DNA from: Nocardioides solisilvae
GTDB taxonomy: Bacteria; Actinomycetota; Actinomycetes; Propionibacteriales; Nocardioidaceae
Direction: 5' to 3'
Length of the DNA: 64,000 nt
Assembly (NCBI RefSeq): GCF_003194625.1
Contig: NZ_QHKX01000003.1
Span: forward strand, 310,001 to 374,000
Shown here: positions 43,442-51,601 of the stretch, piece by piece
How positions within the stretch are numbered: position 1 is the stretch's first letter
Layout: the number at the start of each line of letters is the position of its first letter
Program-made: the position numbers and the translations under genes
The notes under the pieces: generated by a model
What the model was told of the DNA's origin: nothing
Seen by the model: the letters and a program-made list of their open reading frames with translations, nothing else
Database searches by the model: none

Positions 43442-43653
43442 CTGAGGCTCCTGTGTGTGCGGCAGTGCTGCGGAGGGTAGGCGTCGGTCGGCGGCGGGTC
43501 GGCGTCGGGTTGCAGGCCTGACCCCTCGGAGCGGTGGGGTGCCCCGAGCCAGTGGTCATCGCTGGCATGTGGTGACCTCGTCAGCGGTCGTGCGCGCAGC
43601 GCCGGGGCGACTTCGCTCCCGCTGAGGACGTAGCCGGTGTCGGCGTCTGCGCG
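43442..43653. other. Gap with no recognised feature
   Basis: A 212-bp stretch between the ATPase-like gene and the protease fragment. I saw no ORF, repeat or palindrome of note. Promoter elements for the YhgE pair are probably in it. Confidence 0.5.
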
Positions 43654-44119
43654 CTAGGACGCCACGATGACGCCCAGGACGTGGCCGTCCACGTCGACGA
43701 GCGGACCTCCGGAATTTCCACCACGCACCACCCCCCGGATGACGAGGGCGTCGTTCTCGTAGCGGCCCTCGCCCCAGATATTCGCCGCCAGCCAGGTGAG
43801 GCGCTCACAGTACCCGTGCGGGCCGCAGGGTCAGCGGCCGGTCGTTGGGGTAGCCGATGCTCACCGCAGCCTGGCCTCTGGCCGCGTCGGCGAACGACAG
43901 CACGTCACAGGTGACCCCGGGAACGTCCAGGACGGCAACGTCATGGAGCGGGTCGCAGTACACGACCGTCACGGGGAGCGTGTCGTCCCCGGCCTTCACG
44001 GTGATGCCGCGTGTGTCGTCGACGACGTGGGCGGCGGTCATCATCCGGTGGGGAGCGACGAGGAACGCGGTGCCCTCGTCGGCGGTGACGGGGCTCTCGC
44101 GGCTGATGACCTTCAGCAC
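43654..44119 (-). pseudogene. Frameshifted MarP-like serine protease fragment
   Basis: The protease part of a MarP/trypsin-like protein. Reading from 44119 the first frame gives LKVISRESP, MMTAAHVVDD (His31), LHDVAVLDV (Asp60), then RPLTLRPARVL and stop. In the next frame the sequence resumes as ANIWGEGRYENDALVIRGVVRGGNSGGPLVD..., carrying the catalytic Ser, ending at 43654. Joining the frames needs removal of one base from CCC at 43813-43815. The membrane CvpA part is missing at the N-terminus. It may be a pseudogene or a sequencing error. Confidence 0.65.
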
Positions 44120-44124
44120 CGATC

Positions 44125-44439
44125 GTGCGCCGCGACGACGTCCGTGTCGCTCACCACGTCCTTGGTTGGGGGCGCCACGGGGCGGATCTTCTCGCGGGAG
44201 AACGCCTCCACGTAGCGTGGGAAGTCCTGCTCCTGCTCGAGGACGTCGACCTGGGCCTCATGGCCGCCGGCGGCGCGCTCCTCGGGCTCCTCCAGATGCT
44301 CGACCAGAACCCCCACGTCGACGACGGCGACGTCTCCGACAGGTTCACCGCCCGCGTCCTGCGAGCCCTCGGAATCGACGCCGACGAGGCAGACGAGCTC
44401 TGCGCCCGGCCACTCCCCCAGCTGCCTTCCCTCAGCTGA
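44125..44439 (+). pseudogene. Possible C-terminal remnant of a TetR-type regulator
   Basis: The frame ends in sequence like LLLLEDVDLGLMAAGGALLG followed by RFTARVLRALGIDADEADEL, the pattern of TetR-family ligand-binding domains, but no N-terminal DNA-binding helix precedes it. In related operons a TetR gene sits beside a YhgE/ATPase pair. Identification rests on pattern only. The following 150 bp to the right repeat hold nothing recognised. Confidence 0.35.
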
Positions 44440-44593
44440 CCACCGGCGGCTTCACACCGACCACCGGGCAGCGCCATCAGCGGTGCTCTCCTCGCCGCCT
44501 CGGGCGCCCTTGAAGTAGCTACCGCAGCTTCACGCGGGCTCAAGCAACCGGACGGCTGACTCCCGTCGCCGTGACTACTGGGCCGGTCGCGCC
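44440..44593. other. Gap with no recognised feature
   Basis: A stretch between the TetR-like remnant and the right repeat copy, with no gene or repeat that I can support. Confidence 0.4.
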
Positions 44594-44824
44594 GTCACAC
44601 AAGCGACACACAGCCCGTGCTGCCCGGTGCCATCGCACGCACACCAGGTGCCGAGTCACCATGACTGCAAGCCCGCTCGGCGAGGGCACAATGACCGTGC
44701 AATCGACGCCCAGCTTTCGGAGAACTCGCAGGTCAGAGCGTCGACTGAACCCCTGCAAGGAGCTGCCGTGCCATCACGATCCGCTGCACCTGGTTGGTGC
44801 CCTCGTAGATCTGGGTGATCTTGG
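44594..44824. repeat. Right copy of the direct repeat (functional acyl-CoA dehydrogenase end)
   Basis: Counterpart of 40163-40390; here the repeat continues into an intact acyl-CoA dehydrogenase whose last codons read QLLAGVQSTL before the stop at 44733. In the left copy the same stretch reads QLLAGIQSQL. One of the two ends is the original; the other came with the insert. Confidence 0.8.
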
Positions 44825-45911
44825 CGTCGCGCATCATCCGCTCCACCGGGAAGTCCTGGGTGTAGCCGTAGCCGCCGAGCAGCTGGACCGCGTCGGTGGT
44901 GATCTCCATCGCCACGTCGGAGGCGAAGCACTTCGCGGCGGCGCCGAAGAAGCCGAGGTCGGCGTCGTCGCGCTCCGACTTGGCGGCGGCGACGTAGACC
45001 ATCTGGCGGGCGGCCTCGAGCTTCATCGCCATGTCGGCGAGCATGAACTGGATGCCCTGGAAGTCGGCGATGTGCTTGCCGAACTGCTTGCGCTCCTTGA
45101 CGTAGCCGACCGCGAAGTCGAGCGCCCCCTGGGCGATGCCGACGGCCTGGGCGCCGATGGTGACGCGGGTGTGGTCGAGGGTGCGCAGCGCCAGCTTGAG
45201 GCCGCTGCCGGGCTCGCCGATCACCCGGTCGGCGGGGATCCGCACGTCGTCGAGCAGCAGCTCGCGGGTGGGCGAGCCCTTGATCCCGAGCTTGCGCTCC
45301 TTCTCGCCGAAGGTGAAGCCCTCGTCGGTCTTCTCGACGACGAAGGCGCTGACGTTGTTGCCGCGGGCGCCGTCGGGGTCGGTGACGGCGAGGACGGTGT
45401 AGTACTCCGAGACGCCGGCGTTGGTGATCCACGACTTCTGGCCGTTGAGCACCCAGTGGTCGCCGTCGAGCCGGGCGCGGGTCCGCATCGAGGCGGTGTC
45501 GGAGCCGGCGTCGCGCTCCGAGAGGCCGTAGGAGAAGCCGGCGTGGCCCTGGGCCAGGGGCGTGAGGTACCGCTTCTTCAGGTCGTCGTCCCCGCCGAGG
45601 ATCAGCGGCATCGAGCCGAGCTTGTTGACGGCCGGGATGAGCGAGGCCGAGGCGTCGACGCGGGCGACCTCCTCGATGACCAGGCAGGTGGCGAGCGCGT
45701 CGGCGCCCACGCCGTCGTACTCCTCCGGCACGTGCGGGGCGAAGAAGTCGGAGGCGACGAGGGCGTCGTGCGCCTCCTGGGGGTAGCGCATCTCGGCGTC
45801 GACCTCGGCCGCGTACGGCGCGATCCTGGCCTCCGCGACCTCGCGCACGGCCGCGCGCAGCTCCTCGTGGTCCTCGGAGAGCCGGTAGGTGTCGAAGTCG
45901 GGGTTGCTCAT
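44733..45911 (-). CDS. Acyl-CoA dehydrogenase
   Basis: A 392-aa short/medium-chain acyl-CoA dehydrogenase that would oxidise acyl-CoA with FAD and pass electrons to ETF. FAD and substrate motifs are visible: YGLSERDAGSDTAS (about 124-137), WITNAG (about 158-163), LRTLDHTRVTIGAQAVG, and the catalytic-base region QIYEGTNQVQR (about 370-380), whose Glu follows the QIY. Its 3' end is duplicated at 40299-40390. It is divergent from a TetR gene with a 15-bp palindrome between, so fatty-acid-type regulation is likely. Confidence 0.95.
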   Translation of the reverse strand: MSNPDFDTYRLSEDHEELRAAVREVAEARIAPYAAEVDAEMRYPQEAHDALVASDFFAPHVPEEYDGVGADALATCLVIEEVARVDASASLIPAVNKLGSMPLILGGDDDLKKRYLTPLAQGHAGFSYGLSERDAGSDTASMRTRARLDGDHWVLNGQKSWITNAGVSEYYTVLAVTDPDGARGNNVSAFVVEKTDEGFTFGEKERKLGIKGSPTRELLLDDVRIPADRVIGEPGSGLKLALRTLDHTRVTIGAQAVGIAQGALDFAVGYVKERKQFGKHIADFQGIQFMLADMAMKLEAARQMVYVAAAKSERDDADLGFFGAAAKCFASDVAMEITTDAVQLLGGYGYTQDFPVERMMRDAKITQIYEGTNQVQRIVMARQLLAGVQSTL

Positions 45912-45986
45912 GTGTCCTTCTCTCGGGTCGCGACCGTACGGTGAGCGCCAGCAGCGGAACCGCAGAGGCACTCGATACCGTCCCTA

Positions 45987-46001
45987 CGGTACTCAGTACC
46001 G
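45987..46001. promoter_or_regulatory. Palindromic TetR operator
   Basis: CGGTACTCAGTACCG is a perfect 15-bp palindrome in the gap between the acyl-CoA dehydrogenase and TetR-family genes, and fits the size of TetR-type operators. It is preceded by a TACCG/CGGTA-like repeat at 45975-45990. Confidence 0.6.
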
Positions 46002-46047
46002 ATCAGTCACCCAAACCAGCCACACCCCACGACCCCCGGGAGCACGG

Positions 46048-46740
46048 ATGAGCCGCAGTCGCGAACGCCTGGTGGAGGCCGCCTTCGCGCTCTTCGACGA
46101 GCGCGGCTTCGAGGAGACCACCGTCGACGACGTCGCCGAGCGGGCCGGGGTGGGCCGCACCACCTTCTTCCGGGCGTTCCGCTCCAAGGAGGACGTGATC
46201 TTCCCCGACCACGCGGAGGTGCTCGGGACCGTGCGCGACCGGCTCGCGACCGCGACCGACGACACCGCCCCCGTGGCCGTCGTCGAGGCGGCCCGGCTGG
46301 TCCTGCAGCACTACCTCGACGAGGGCGAGCGGGCCCGGATCCGCTACCGGCTCACCCGGAGCGTCCCCGCCCTGCGGGCCCGCGAGATCGCCAGCCAGCG
46401 GCAGTACCAGCAGGCCTTCCGCACCTTCGTCCACGCCTGGCTCGGCGACGCGCCGGGCAGCGACCTGCGCGCCGAGCTGATGGCCAACGCCGTGGTGACC
46501 GCGCACAACCACGTGCTCCGCCGCTGGTTGCGCGGCCGGATCGACCGGGCGGCCGCCGAGGCGGAGTTCCGCGACGCGATGGCCGAGGTGCTCCGCCTGC
46601 ACGGCACGCGACGCGGCCCGGGCGACGGCGGGGACGCGGCCGGGGGCGAGGCCTCCCTGGTCGTGCTGCGGACCACCCGACCGATGGAGGAGCTCCTCCC
46701 CGCCCTCCGCGAGATCGCCGGACACTTGACAGAAAGGTAA
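46048..46740 (+). CDS. TetR-family transcriptional regulator
   Basis: A 230-aa regulator. The TetR helix-turn-helix is at about 6-50 (RLVEAAFALFDERGFEETTVDDVAERAGVGRTTFFRAF). The variable C-terminal ligand-binding domain ends with a Gly/Ala-rich linker and a short basic-acidic tail. Divergent from the acyl-CoA dehydrogenase, it probably represses it and itself in response to an acyl-CoA. The stop codon lies inside the palindrome upstream of the next ArsR gene. Confidence 0.85.
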   Translation: MSRSRERLVEAAFALFDERGFEETTVDDVAERAGVGRTTFFRAFRSKEDVIFPDHAEVLGTVRDRLATATDDTAPVAVVEAARLVLQHYLDEGERARIRYRLTRSVPALRAREIASQRQYQQAFRTFVHAWLGDAPGSDLRAELMANAVVTAHNHVLRRWLRGRIDRAAAEAEFRDAMAEVLRLHGTRRGPGDGGDAAGGEASLVVLRTTRPMEELLPALREIAGHLTER

Positions 46741-46753
46741 CCGCAGCGTTACC
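46736..46753. promoter_or_regulatory. Inverted repeat upstream of the ArsR-SRPBCC pair
   Basis: GGTAAC and GTTACC with a 6-bp spacer, 9 bp upstream of the ArsR start and overlapping the TetR stop. It is the candidate operator of the ArsR protein. Confidence 0.5.
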
Positions 46754-46761
46754 AATGTGGG

Positions 46762-47124
46762 GTGACGGACCCGTTCCACGCCCTCGCCGACCCGGTGCGC
46801 CGGGCGCTGCTGCGGACCCTGGCTGCCGCTCCCGCGCGGGTCGTCGACCTGGCGGCCGCCCACCCCATCAGCCGCCCGGCGGTCAGCAGGCACCTCCGGG
46901 TGCTGGCCGACAGCGGGCTGGTGGAGGCCCGGACGCACGGTCGGGAGCGCCACTACGCCCTGCGGACGGCGGGCCTGCAGCCGCTCAGCCGCCTGCTCGA
47001 CGAGCTGGCGCCGCGACCGCCCTTCGACGCCTCCGCCCTCGACGGCCTCGACCTCGAGGTGCGACGCACCGTGCGGGACCACCGCGCAGCACCACCCGCC
47101 GACCTCACCGAGGAGACCGCATGA
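46762..47124 (+). CDS. ArsR-family regulator of an SRPBCC pair
   Basis: A 120-aa ArsR-type winged-helix protein (ALADPVRRALLRTLAAAPARVVDLA, then SRPAVSRHLRVLADSGLVEART). No cysteine metal site is visible, so it is probably a non-metal ArsR of the kind that controls a following SRPBCC/AHSA1 gene. GTG start at 46762; its TGA overlaps the ATG of the next gene. Confidence 0.8.
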   Translation: MTDPFHALADPVRRALLRTLAAAPARVVDLAAAHPISRPAVSRHLRVLADSGLVEARTHGRERHYALRTAGLQPLSRLLDELAPRPPFDASALDGLDLEVRRTVRDHRAAPPADLTEETA

Positions 47125-47627
47125 GCCCCCGCCCCACCGGACGCCGCGGCACGCGCGGCGAGCAGGACCGCCTCGTCCTCGAGCGCACCTTCGCCGCGCC
47201 CGTCGAGGCCGTGTGGGCCGCGGTCACCGAGTCGGAGCGGCTCGCCCGCTGGATCGGGACGTGGACCGGCGACCCCGCCACGGGGTCGGTGGCGCTCCTC
47301 ATGAACGCCGAGGGCGACGACGTGCGTCCGCAGACGTTCACGATCCTGGCCTGCGAGCCCCCGCGGCTGCTCGAGCTGACCGCCGGGGCCGAGGGCGGGG
47401 AGGAGGGCTGGCACCTCCTGCTCGAGCTGGACGAGCACGACGGCAGCACCACCCTGACCTTCAGCCAGTTCGTATCCGACGCCGAGACGGCCGCGGGCGT
47501 CGGACCCGGGTGGGAGTACTACCTGGACCGTCTCGTCGCCGCCGAGACCGGGGGCGACGTTGCCGCGGTCGACTTCGACGACTACCACCCCGCCCAGGGC
47601 GACCACTACCGCTCCCTGTTCGCCTGA
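47121..47627 (+). CDS. SRPBCC/AHSA1-like domain protein
   Basis: A 168-aa START-like ligand-binding fold protein. Family blocks LVLERTFAAPVEAVWAAVTESERLARW and GPGWEYYLDRL flank the helix-grip fold. The ligand is unknown. Coupled to the ArsR gene by ATGA overlap, a common arrangement in actinobacteria that may form a small stress module. Confidence 0.8.
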   Translation: MSPRPTGRRGTRGEQDRLVLERTFAAPVEAVWAAVTESERLARWIGTWTGDPATGSVALLMNAEGDDVRPQTFTILACEPPRLLELTAGAEGGEEGWHLLLELDEHDGSTTLTFSQFVSDAETAAGVGPGWEYYLDRLVAAETGGDVAAVDFDDYHPAQGDHYRSLFA

Positions 47628-47670
47628 GGCCCGACCCGGGGGTTTGCCACTCCCGCGGGCGCGGTCTTGA

Positions 47671-48588
47671 ATGGGCCGGGTGTCCGCCCCGGCAGCCGGC
47701 TTCGCCGACGTGCTCCGCGACGCCATCGAGCGCCGCGGGCTCGGGCTCGAGCGGATCCGCGACCACCTCGCCCAGCGGGGCGTCTCCCTCAGCGTGGCCA
47801 CGCTGAGCTACTGGCAGTCCGGCCGCAGCCGCCCCGAGCGGAAGAGCTCGCTGGCCGCGCTCCCCCACCTCGAGCGGGTGCTCGAGGTGCCGCCGGGCAC
47901 CCTGCACGCCTCGCTGGGCGTCACCCATACCCGGCGCCGCCGCGCGCCCGTCGTCGACCTCGACGCCCTGTGGCCCGGCTCCCGCCACGAACGGGTGCTG
48001 GCCCGGCTCGACGCGACCTGGGACACCGAGCTCGACCGGCTCAGCGTCCACGACCGGCTCGTCGTCGGCGCCGACCGTCGCCAGTCCTCCCTCGTGGTGC
48101 GCCAGGTGCTGCGGGCTCGCGGCGACGGGCCCGACCGCAGGGTGGTGCTCCACTTCCACGACGACACCGCGGCCACCCCGCCCCGCATCCGCGCGCTGCG
48201 CGGCTGCACCCTGGGCCGCACCGCCAGCGACGCCGAACGCGGGGTGGTCGGGTCCGAGCTGCTCTTCCTGCGGCCGCTGCTGCGCGGCGAGACCGTGGTG
48301 CTGGAGTACGAGCTCGCCTCCCCCGACCACGGGCCGCTGGAGTCGGCGTACGGGCGCAAGTTCCGCACCCCCACCACCGACTACCTGCTCGAGGTCGAGT
48401 TCGCGGCCCGGGCCCTGCCCACCTCCTGCTCGACGATGGGCGAGCCCGACGAGCAGGTCCCGCTCGCCCTCGACCCGGCGCACCGGGTCCACCTCGTCGG
48501 GTCGGGCCTCAGCACCGCGGGGATCGCCTGGTCCTGGGACGACGACGAGGCGGACGACGTCGGCGACGTCGGCGAGGCACCCAGTTAA
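47671..48588 (+). CDS. XRE-like regulator with uncharacterised C-terminal domain
   Basis: A 305-aa protein. A helix-turn-helix of Cro/C1 style lies at about 25-75 (LGLERIRDHLAQRGVSLSVATLSYWQSGRSRP). The remaining about 220 residues form a conserved actinobacterial domain of unknown function with regularly placed strands. The ATG at 47671 and a GTG at 47680 are both possible. It stands next to the S8 protease gene but no link is evident. Confidence 0.6.
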   Translation: MGRVSAPAAGFADVLRDAIERRGLGLERIRDHLAQRGVSLSVATLSYWQSGRSRPERKSSLAALPHLERVLEVPPGTLHASLGVTHTRRRRAPVVDLDALWPGSRHERVLARLDATWDTELDRLSVHDRLVVGADRRQSSLVVRQVLRARGDGPDRRVVLHFHDDTAATPPRIRALRGCTLGRTASDAERGVVGSELLFLRPLLRGETVVLEYELASPDHGPLESAYGRKFRTPTTDYLLEVEFAARALPTSCSTMGEPDEQVPLALDPAHRVHLVGSGLSTAGIAWSWDDDEADDVGDVGEAPS

Positions 48589-48672
48589 CTGTTAACGCCC
48601 CCCGGGGCCTTGTGGCCGCCCGACGACTGCGACGACGCTCAGCGCGTCCGTCTTTCTCGGGAAGGATCCAGA

Positions 48673-50314
48673 ATGTCCGCACGTCACACCCGCCTCCCCC
48701 TCGGCGTGGTCGCCCTCGCCACCGGGGTCGGCCTCGCGCTGGCGCCGCTCGGCGCCACGGCCGCCCCCGACCCGGCCGCCCCCGGGCTGCCCGCACCGGC
48801 CGCCGCCCCCGGGCTGCCCGCCGCCCCGGAGGTCCCCGCCGCCGGCGAGGACGGTCTCGCGCCCGTCCTCGGCGAGGCCGCCGACGACCGCTACATCGTC
48901 GTCATGGACCAGGGCGTCTCGGCGACCAAGGTCGAGAACCTCAGCACCAAGGTGCGCGGCCAGGGCGCCAAGGTCACCCACACCTTCAGCCGGGCGCTCG
49001 ACGGCTTCGCCGGCCGCCTCAACGCGAAGGCGCTGGAGACCCTGCGCGCCGACCCGCGCGTCGCCTACATCGAGCCGGACCTCCCGGTCAGCATCTCCGA
49101 GACGCAGACCCCCGCCACGTGGGGCATCGACCGGATCGACCAGCGGGCGCTCCCGCTCAACAACTCCTACACCTACGGCACCTCGGGCTCCGGCGTGACG
49201 GCGTACGTCATCGACACCGGCATCCGCGCCAGCCACGCCGAGCTCAGCGGCCGGGTTCGCTCGGGCTACACCGCCATCAACGACGGGCGCGGCACCACCG
49301 ACTGCAACGGCCACGGCACGCACGTCGCCGGCACCATCGGCGGCGAGACGTACGGCGTCGCCCAGGACGTCTCGCTCGTCGCCGTCCGCGTCCTCGACTG
49401 CAACGGCAGCGGCAGCAACTCCGGGGTGATCGCCGGCGTCGACTGGGTGACCAGCAACCACGCCGCGGGGGCCCCGGCGGTCGCCAACATGAGCCTCGGC
49501 GGCGGCGCCTCCACCGCGCTGGACACCGCGGTCCGCAACTCGATCGCCGACGGCGTCACCTACGCGCTGGCCGCCGGCAACGACTCCGGCGCCAACGCCT
49601 GCAACGGCTCGCCCTCCCGGGTCACCGACGCCCTCACCGTGGGCTCGTCGACGCAGACCGACGCCCGGTCGAGCTTCAGCAACATCGGCAGCTGCCTCGA
49701 CCTCTTCGCGCCGGGCTCCAGCATCACCTCGGCCTGGCACACCAGCGACTCGGCCACCAACACCATCAGCGGCACCTCGATGGCGGCCCCGCACGTCGCC
49801 GGGGCGGCGGCGCTCTACCTGCAGGGCAACCGCAGCGCCTCCTCCGCCACGGTCAACAACGCGATCGTCTCCGCGGCCACCACGGGCGTCGTGACCAACC
49901 CCGGCTCCGGCTCCCCCAACCGGCTGCTCTACGTCGGCACCGGCGGCACCCAGCCCCACGCCGACCCCCACGCCGACGCCGACGCCCACGCCGACGCCGA
50001 CGGGCTGCAACCTGCCGGAGCGGTTCACCGGCTCGCTGAGCGGCAGCGGCGACTCCGACCGGTACCCGGGCACCAGCGGCAACTACTACTCGGCCGCCGG
50101 GACCCACGTCGGCTGCCTCGACGGGCCGGCCGGGGTCGACTTCGACCTCTACCTGCAGCGGTGGAACGGCTTCTCGTGGTCCACCGTGGCCCGGGGCATC
50201 ACCGCCGCGCCCGACGAGAGCGTCACCTACTCCGGCACCGCGGGCTACTACTCCTGGCGGGTCGTCTCGGCCTCGGGGAGCGGCTCCTACACCTTCGGGC
50301 TCGACCGCCCGTGA
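48673..50314 (+). CDS. Secreted subtilisin-family (S8) protease with frameshifted PPC domain
   Basis: A secreted protease with signal peptide (ending GATAAPDP near 33), an inhibitor-I9-like propeptide (RYIVVMDQG... to DLPVS, about 72-140), and a subtilase domain with D181 (VIDTGI), H214 (GHGTHVAG) and S369 (GTSMAAPH), plus the oxyanion Asn in AAGNDSG. Then comes a threonine/proline linker after which the frame changes. An extra C in CCCC at 49954-49957 separates it from a pre-peptidase C-terminal (PPC) domain ([15 protein letters not shown] through SYTFGLDRP, ending at 50314). Without the shift the linker would be PTPTPT. Either a sequencing error or a real mutation. Confidence 0.8.
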
Positions 50315-50318
50315 CCCC

Positions 50319-50358
50319 GGCCGTGGTCACGGCCGCGACCCCGGCCGTGACCACGGCC
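50319..50358 (+). terminator. Perfect 16-bp hairpin after the S8 protease gene
   Basis: GGCCGTGGTCACGGCC (50319-50334) pairs perfectly with GGCCGTGACCACGGCC (50343-50358), loop gcgacccc. It follows the protease's true stop at 50314 by 5 bp, which supports reading the gene end at 50314 rather than the longer frame to 50424. Confidence 0.75.
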
Positions 50359-50399
50359 CGACCACGACGCGCACGCCGCTCGCCTGCGAGGCTGGTGGC

Positions 50400-51161
50400 G
50401 TGCACGTCTCCCGGCTCGGCCTGACCCCCCTCAAGGGGGCCCGGCACCTCGCCCGCCGGTCCGTGCTGCTCGACGCAGCCGGGCCGGCGGGCGACCGTGC
50501 GTTCTGCCTCGTCGACCCCGTCGCGGCCCGCTGCCTGCGGACCGTCGAGCACCCCGCGCTGCTGGGCACCGAGGCGGAGTGGGACGGGGAGCGGCTGGTC
50601 ACCCGCCTGCCCGGCGGCCTCGTCGTCGAGGGGGAGCCGGCGCCGACCGGCGAGCGGCTCGTCGTCGACTACTGGGGGCGCCCCGCGGCGGTCGAGCCCG
50701 TGGCCGGACCGTGGGCGGCGGCGTACGCGCGCCTCCTGGGCCGCGACGTCGTCCTGGCCCGCTGCGCCCCCGGTGTCGTCGTCTTCGACGCTCCGGTCTC
50801 GCTGGTCACCCGCTCCTCGCTCGCCGCGCTCTCCCGCGCGGTGGGTGCCGCCGTCGACCCTGCCCGGTTCCGCGCCACGCTGGTGGTCGACGACGGCCCC
50901 GGCGCCGCCCCCGACGTCGACCAGGCGTGGGCCGGGCGCCGGCTGCACGTCGGCGCCGCAGAGCTGCGGGTGCTGGGCCCGGTCGACCGCTGCGCCGTGG
51001 TGGAGGTCGACCCCGTCTCGGGCCGGCGCGACCTGTCCCTGCTCAGGGCCCTCGCCGCGCGGGGGCGCAGCGACCACCCCCTCGCGCTCGGCGTGGACGC
51101 GGAGGTGCTCCGCCCCGGCCGGGTGCGGGTCGGCGACCCGGTGGCACTGCCCGAGGGGTGA
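50400..51161 (+). CDS. MOSC domain protein with MOSC_N
   Basis: A 253-aa protein: an N-terminal MOSC_N beta-barrel (VSRLGLTPLKGARHL, about 3-17; DRAFCLVDPVAARCLRT) and a C-terminal MOSC domain with RFRATLVVDDG, and CAVVEVDPVSGRRDL where a conserved Cys near 199 would carry sulfur. Such proteins are linked to molybdenum cofactor or N-hydroxylated compound reduction. GTG start at 50400. Confidence 0.85.
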   Translation: MHVSRLGLTPLKGARHLARRSVLLDAAGPAGDRAFCLVDPVAARCLRTVEHPALLGTEAEWDGERLVTRLPGGLVVEGEPAPTGERLVVDYWGRPAAVEPVAGPWAAAYARLLGRDVVLARCAPGVVVFDAPVSLVTRSSLAALSRAVGAAVDPARFRATLVVDDGPGAAPDVDQAWAGRRLHVGAAELRVLGPVDRCAVVEVDPVSGRRDLSLLRALAARGRSDHPLALGVDAEVLRPGRVRVGDPVALPEG

Positions 51162-51204
51162 CCGGCGCGGGCGGCCCGGCGCGCGGCCGGAGGAGGATGG
51201 GCCC

Positions 51205-51495
51205 ATGAGCGCCTACTGGATCAGCCTCTACCGGGAGACGACGGACGAGGAGAAGCTGGCGGCGTACGCCCGGCTCGCCCTCCCCGCGCTGGAGTCGGCG
51301 GGCGGCCGCTTCCTCGTCCGCGGCATGCCCGAGCAGGTCTACGAGGCCGGCGAGGCGACGCGGACCGTGCTCATCGAGTTCGACTCCGTCGAGGCCGCCG
51401 TCGCCGCGCACGACTCCCCCGCCTACCAAGCGGCCCTGGCCGCCCTGGACGGCGGTGCCGTCCGCGACCTGCGCATCGTCCCCGGCGTGGGGTGA
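51205..51495 (+). CDS. DUF1330 family protein
   Basis: A 96-aa ferredoxin-like alpha/beta protein of the DUF1330 family, with SAYWISLYRETTDEEKLAAYARLA at the start, RFLVRGMP and TVLIEFDSVEAAVAAHDSPAYQAAL. The family has no proven function. An aggagg-like ribosome-binding site lies before the ATG. Confidence 0.8.
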   Translation: MSAYWISLYRETTDEEKLAAYARLALPALESAGGRFLVRGMPEQVYEAGEATRTVLIEFDSVEAAVAAHDSPAYQAALAALDGGAVRDLRIVPGVG

Positions 51496-51601
51496 GGGGG
51501 CGCGCCTGACGCACGCGTGTTGACGGGTCGTCCACGAATCGGGCTGCCCGCGTGTCGCGCGAAGCCGCGCGGAGCGGCCCCGGGTGCGGAAGGATGGCGG
51601 C

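Noticed and set aside
44113..44316. Minus-strand small ORF
   Set aside because: Antisense to the TetR-like remnant and without pattern or ribosome-binding site.
40163..44824. Insertion sequence with terminal repeats
   Set aside because: Repeats are direct, carry a gene end and there is no transposase or target duplication of IS type.
49923..50424. Long frame after the S8 protease to 50424 as the true C-terminus
   Set aside because: Its Arg/Leu/Pro-rich composition has no domain, while the other frame encodes a PPC domain ending just before a perfect terminator.
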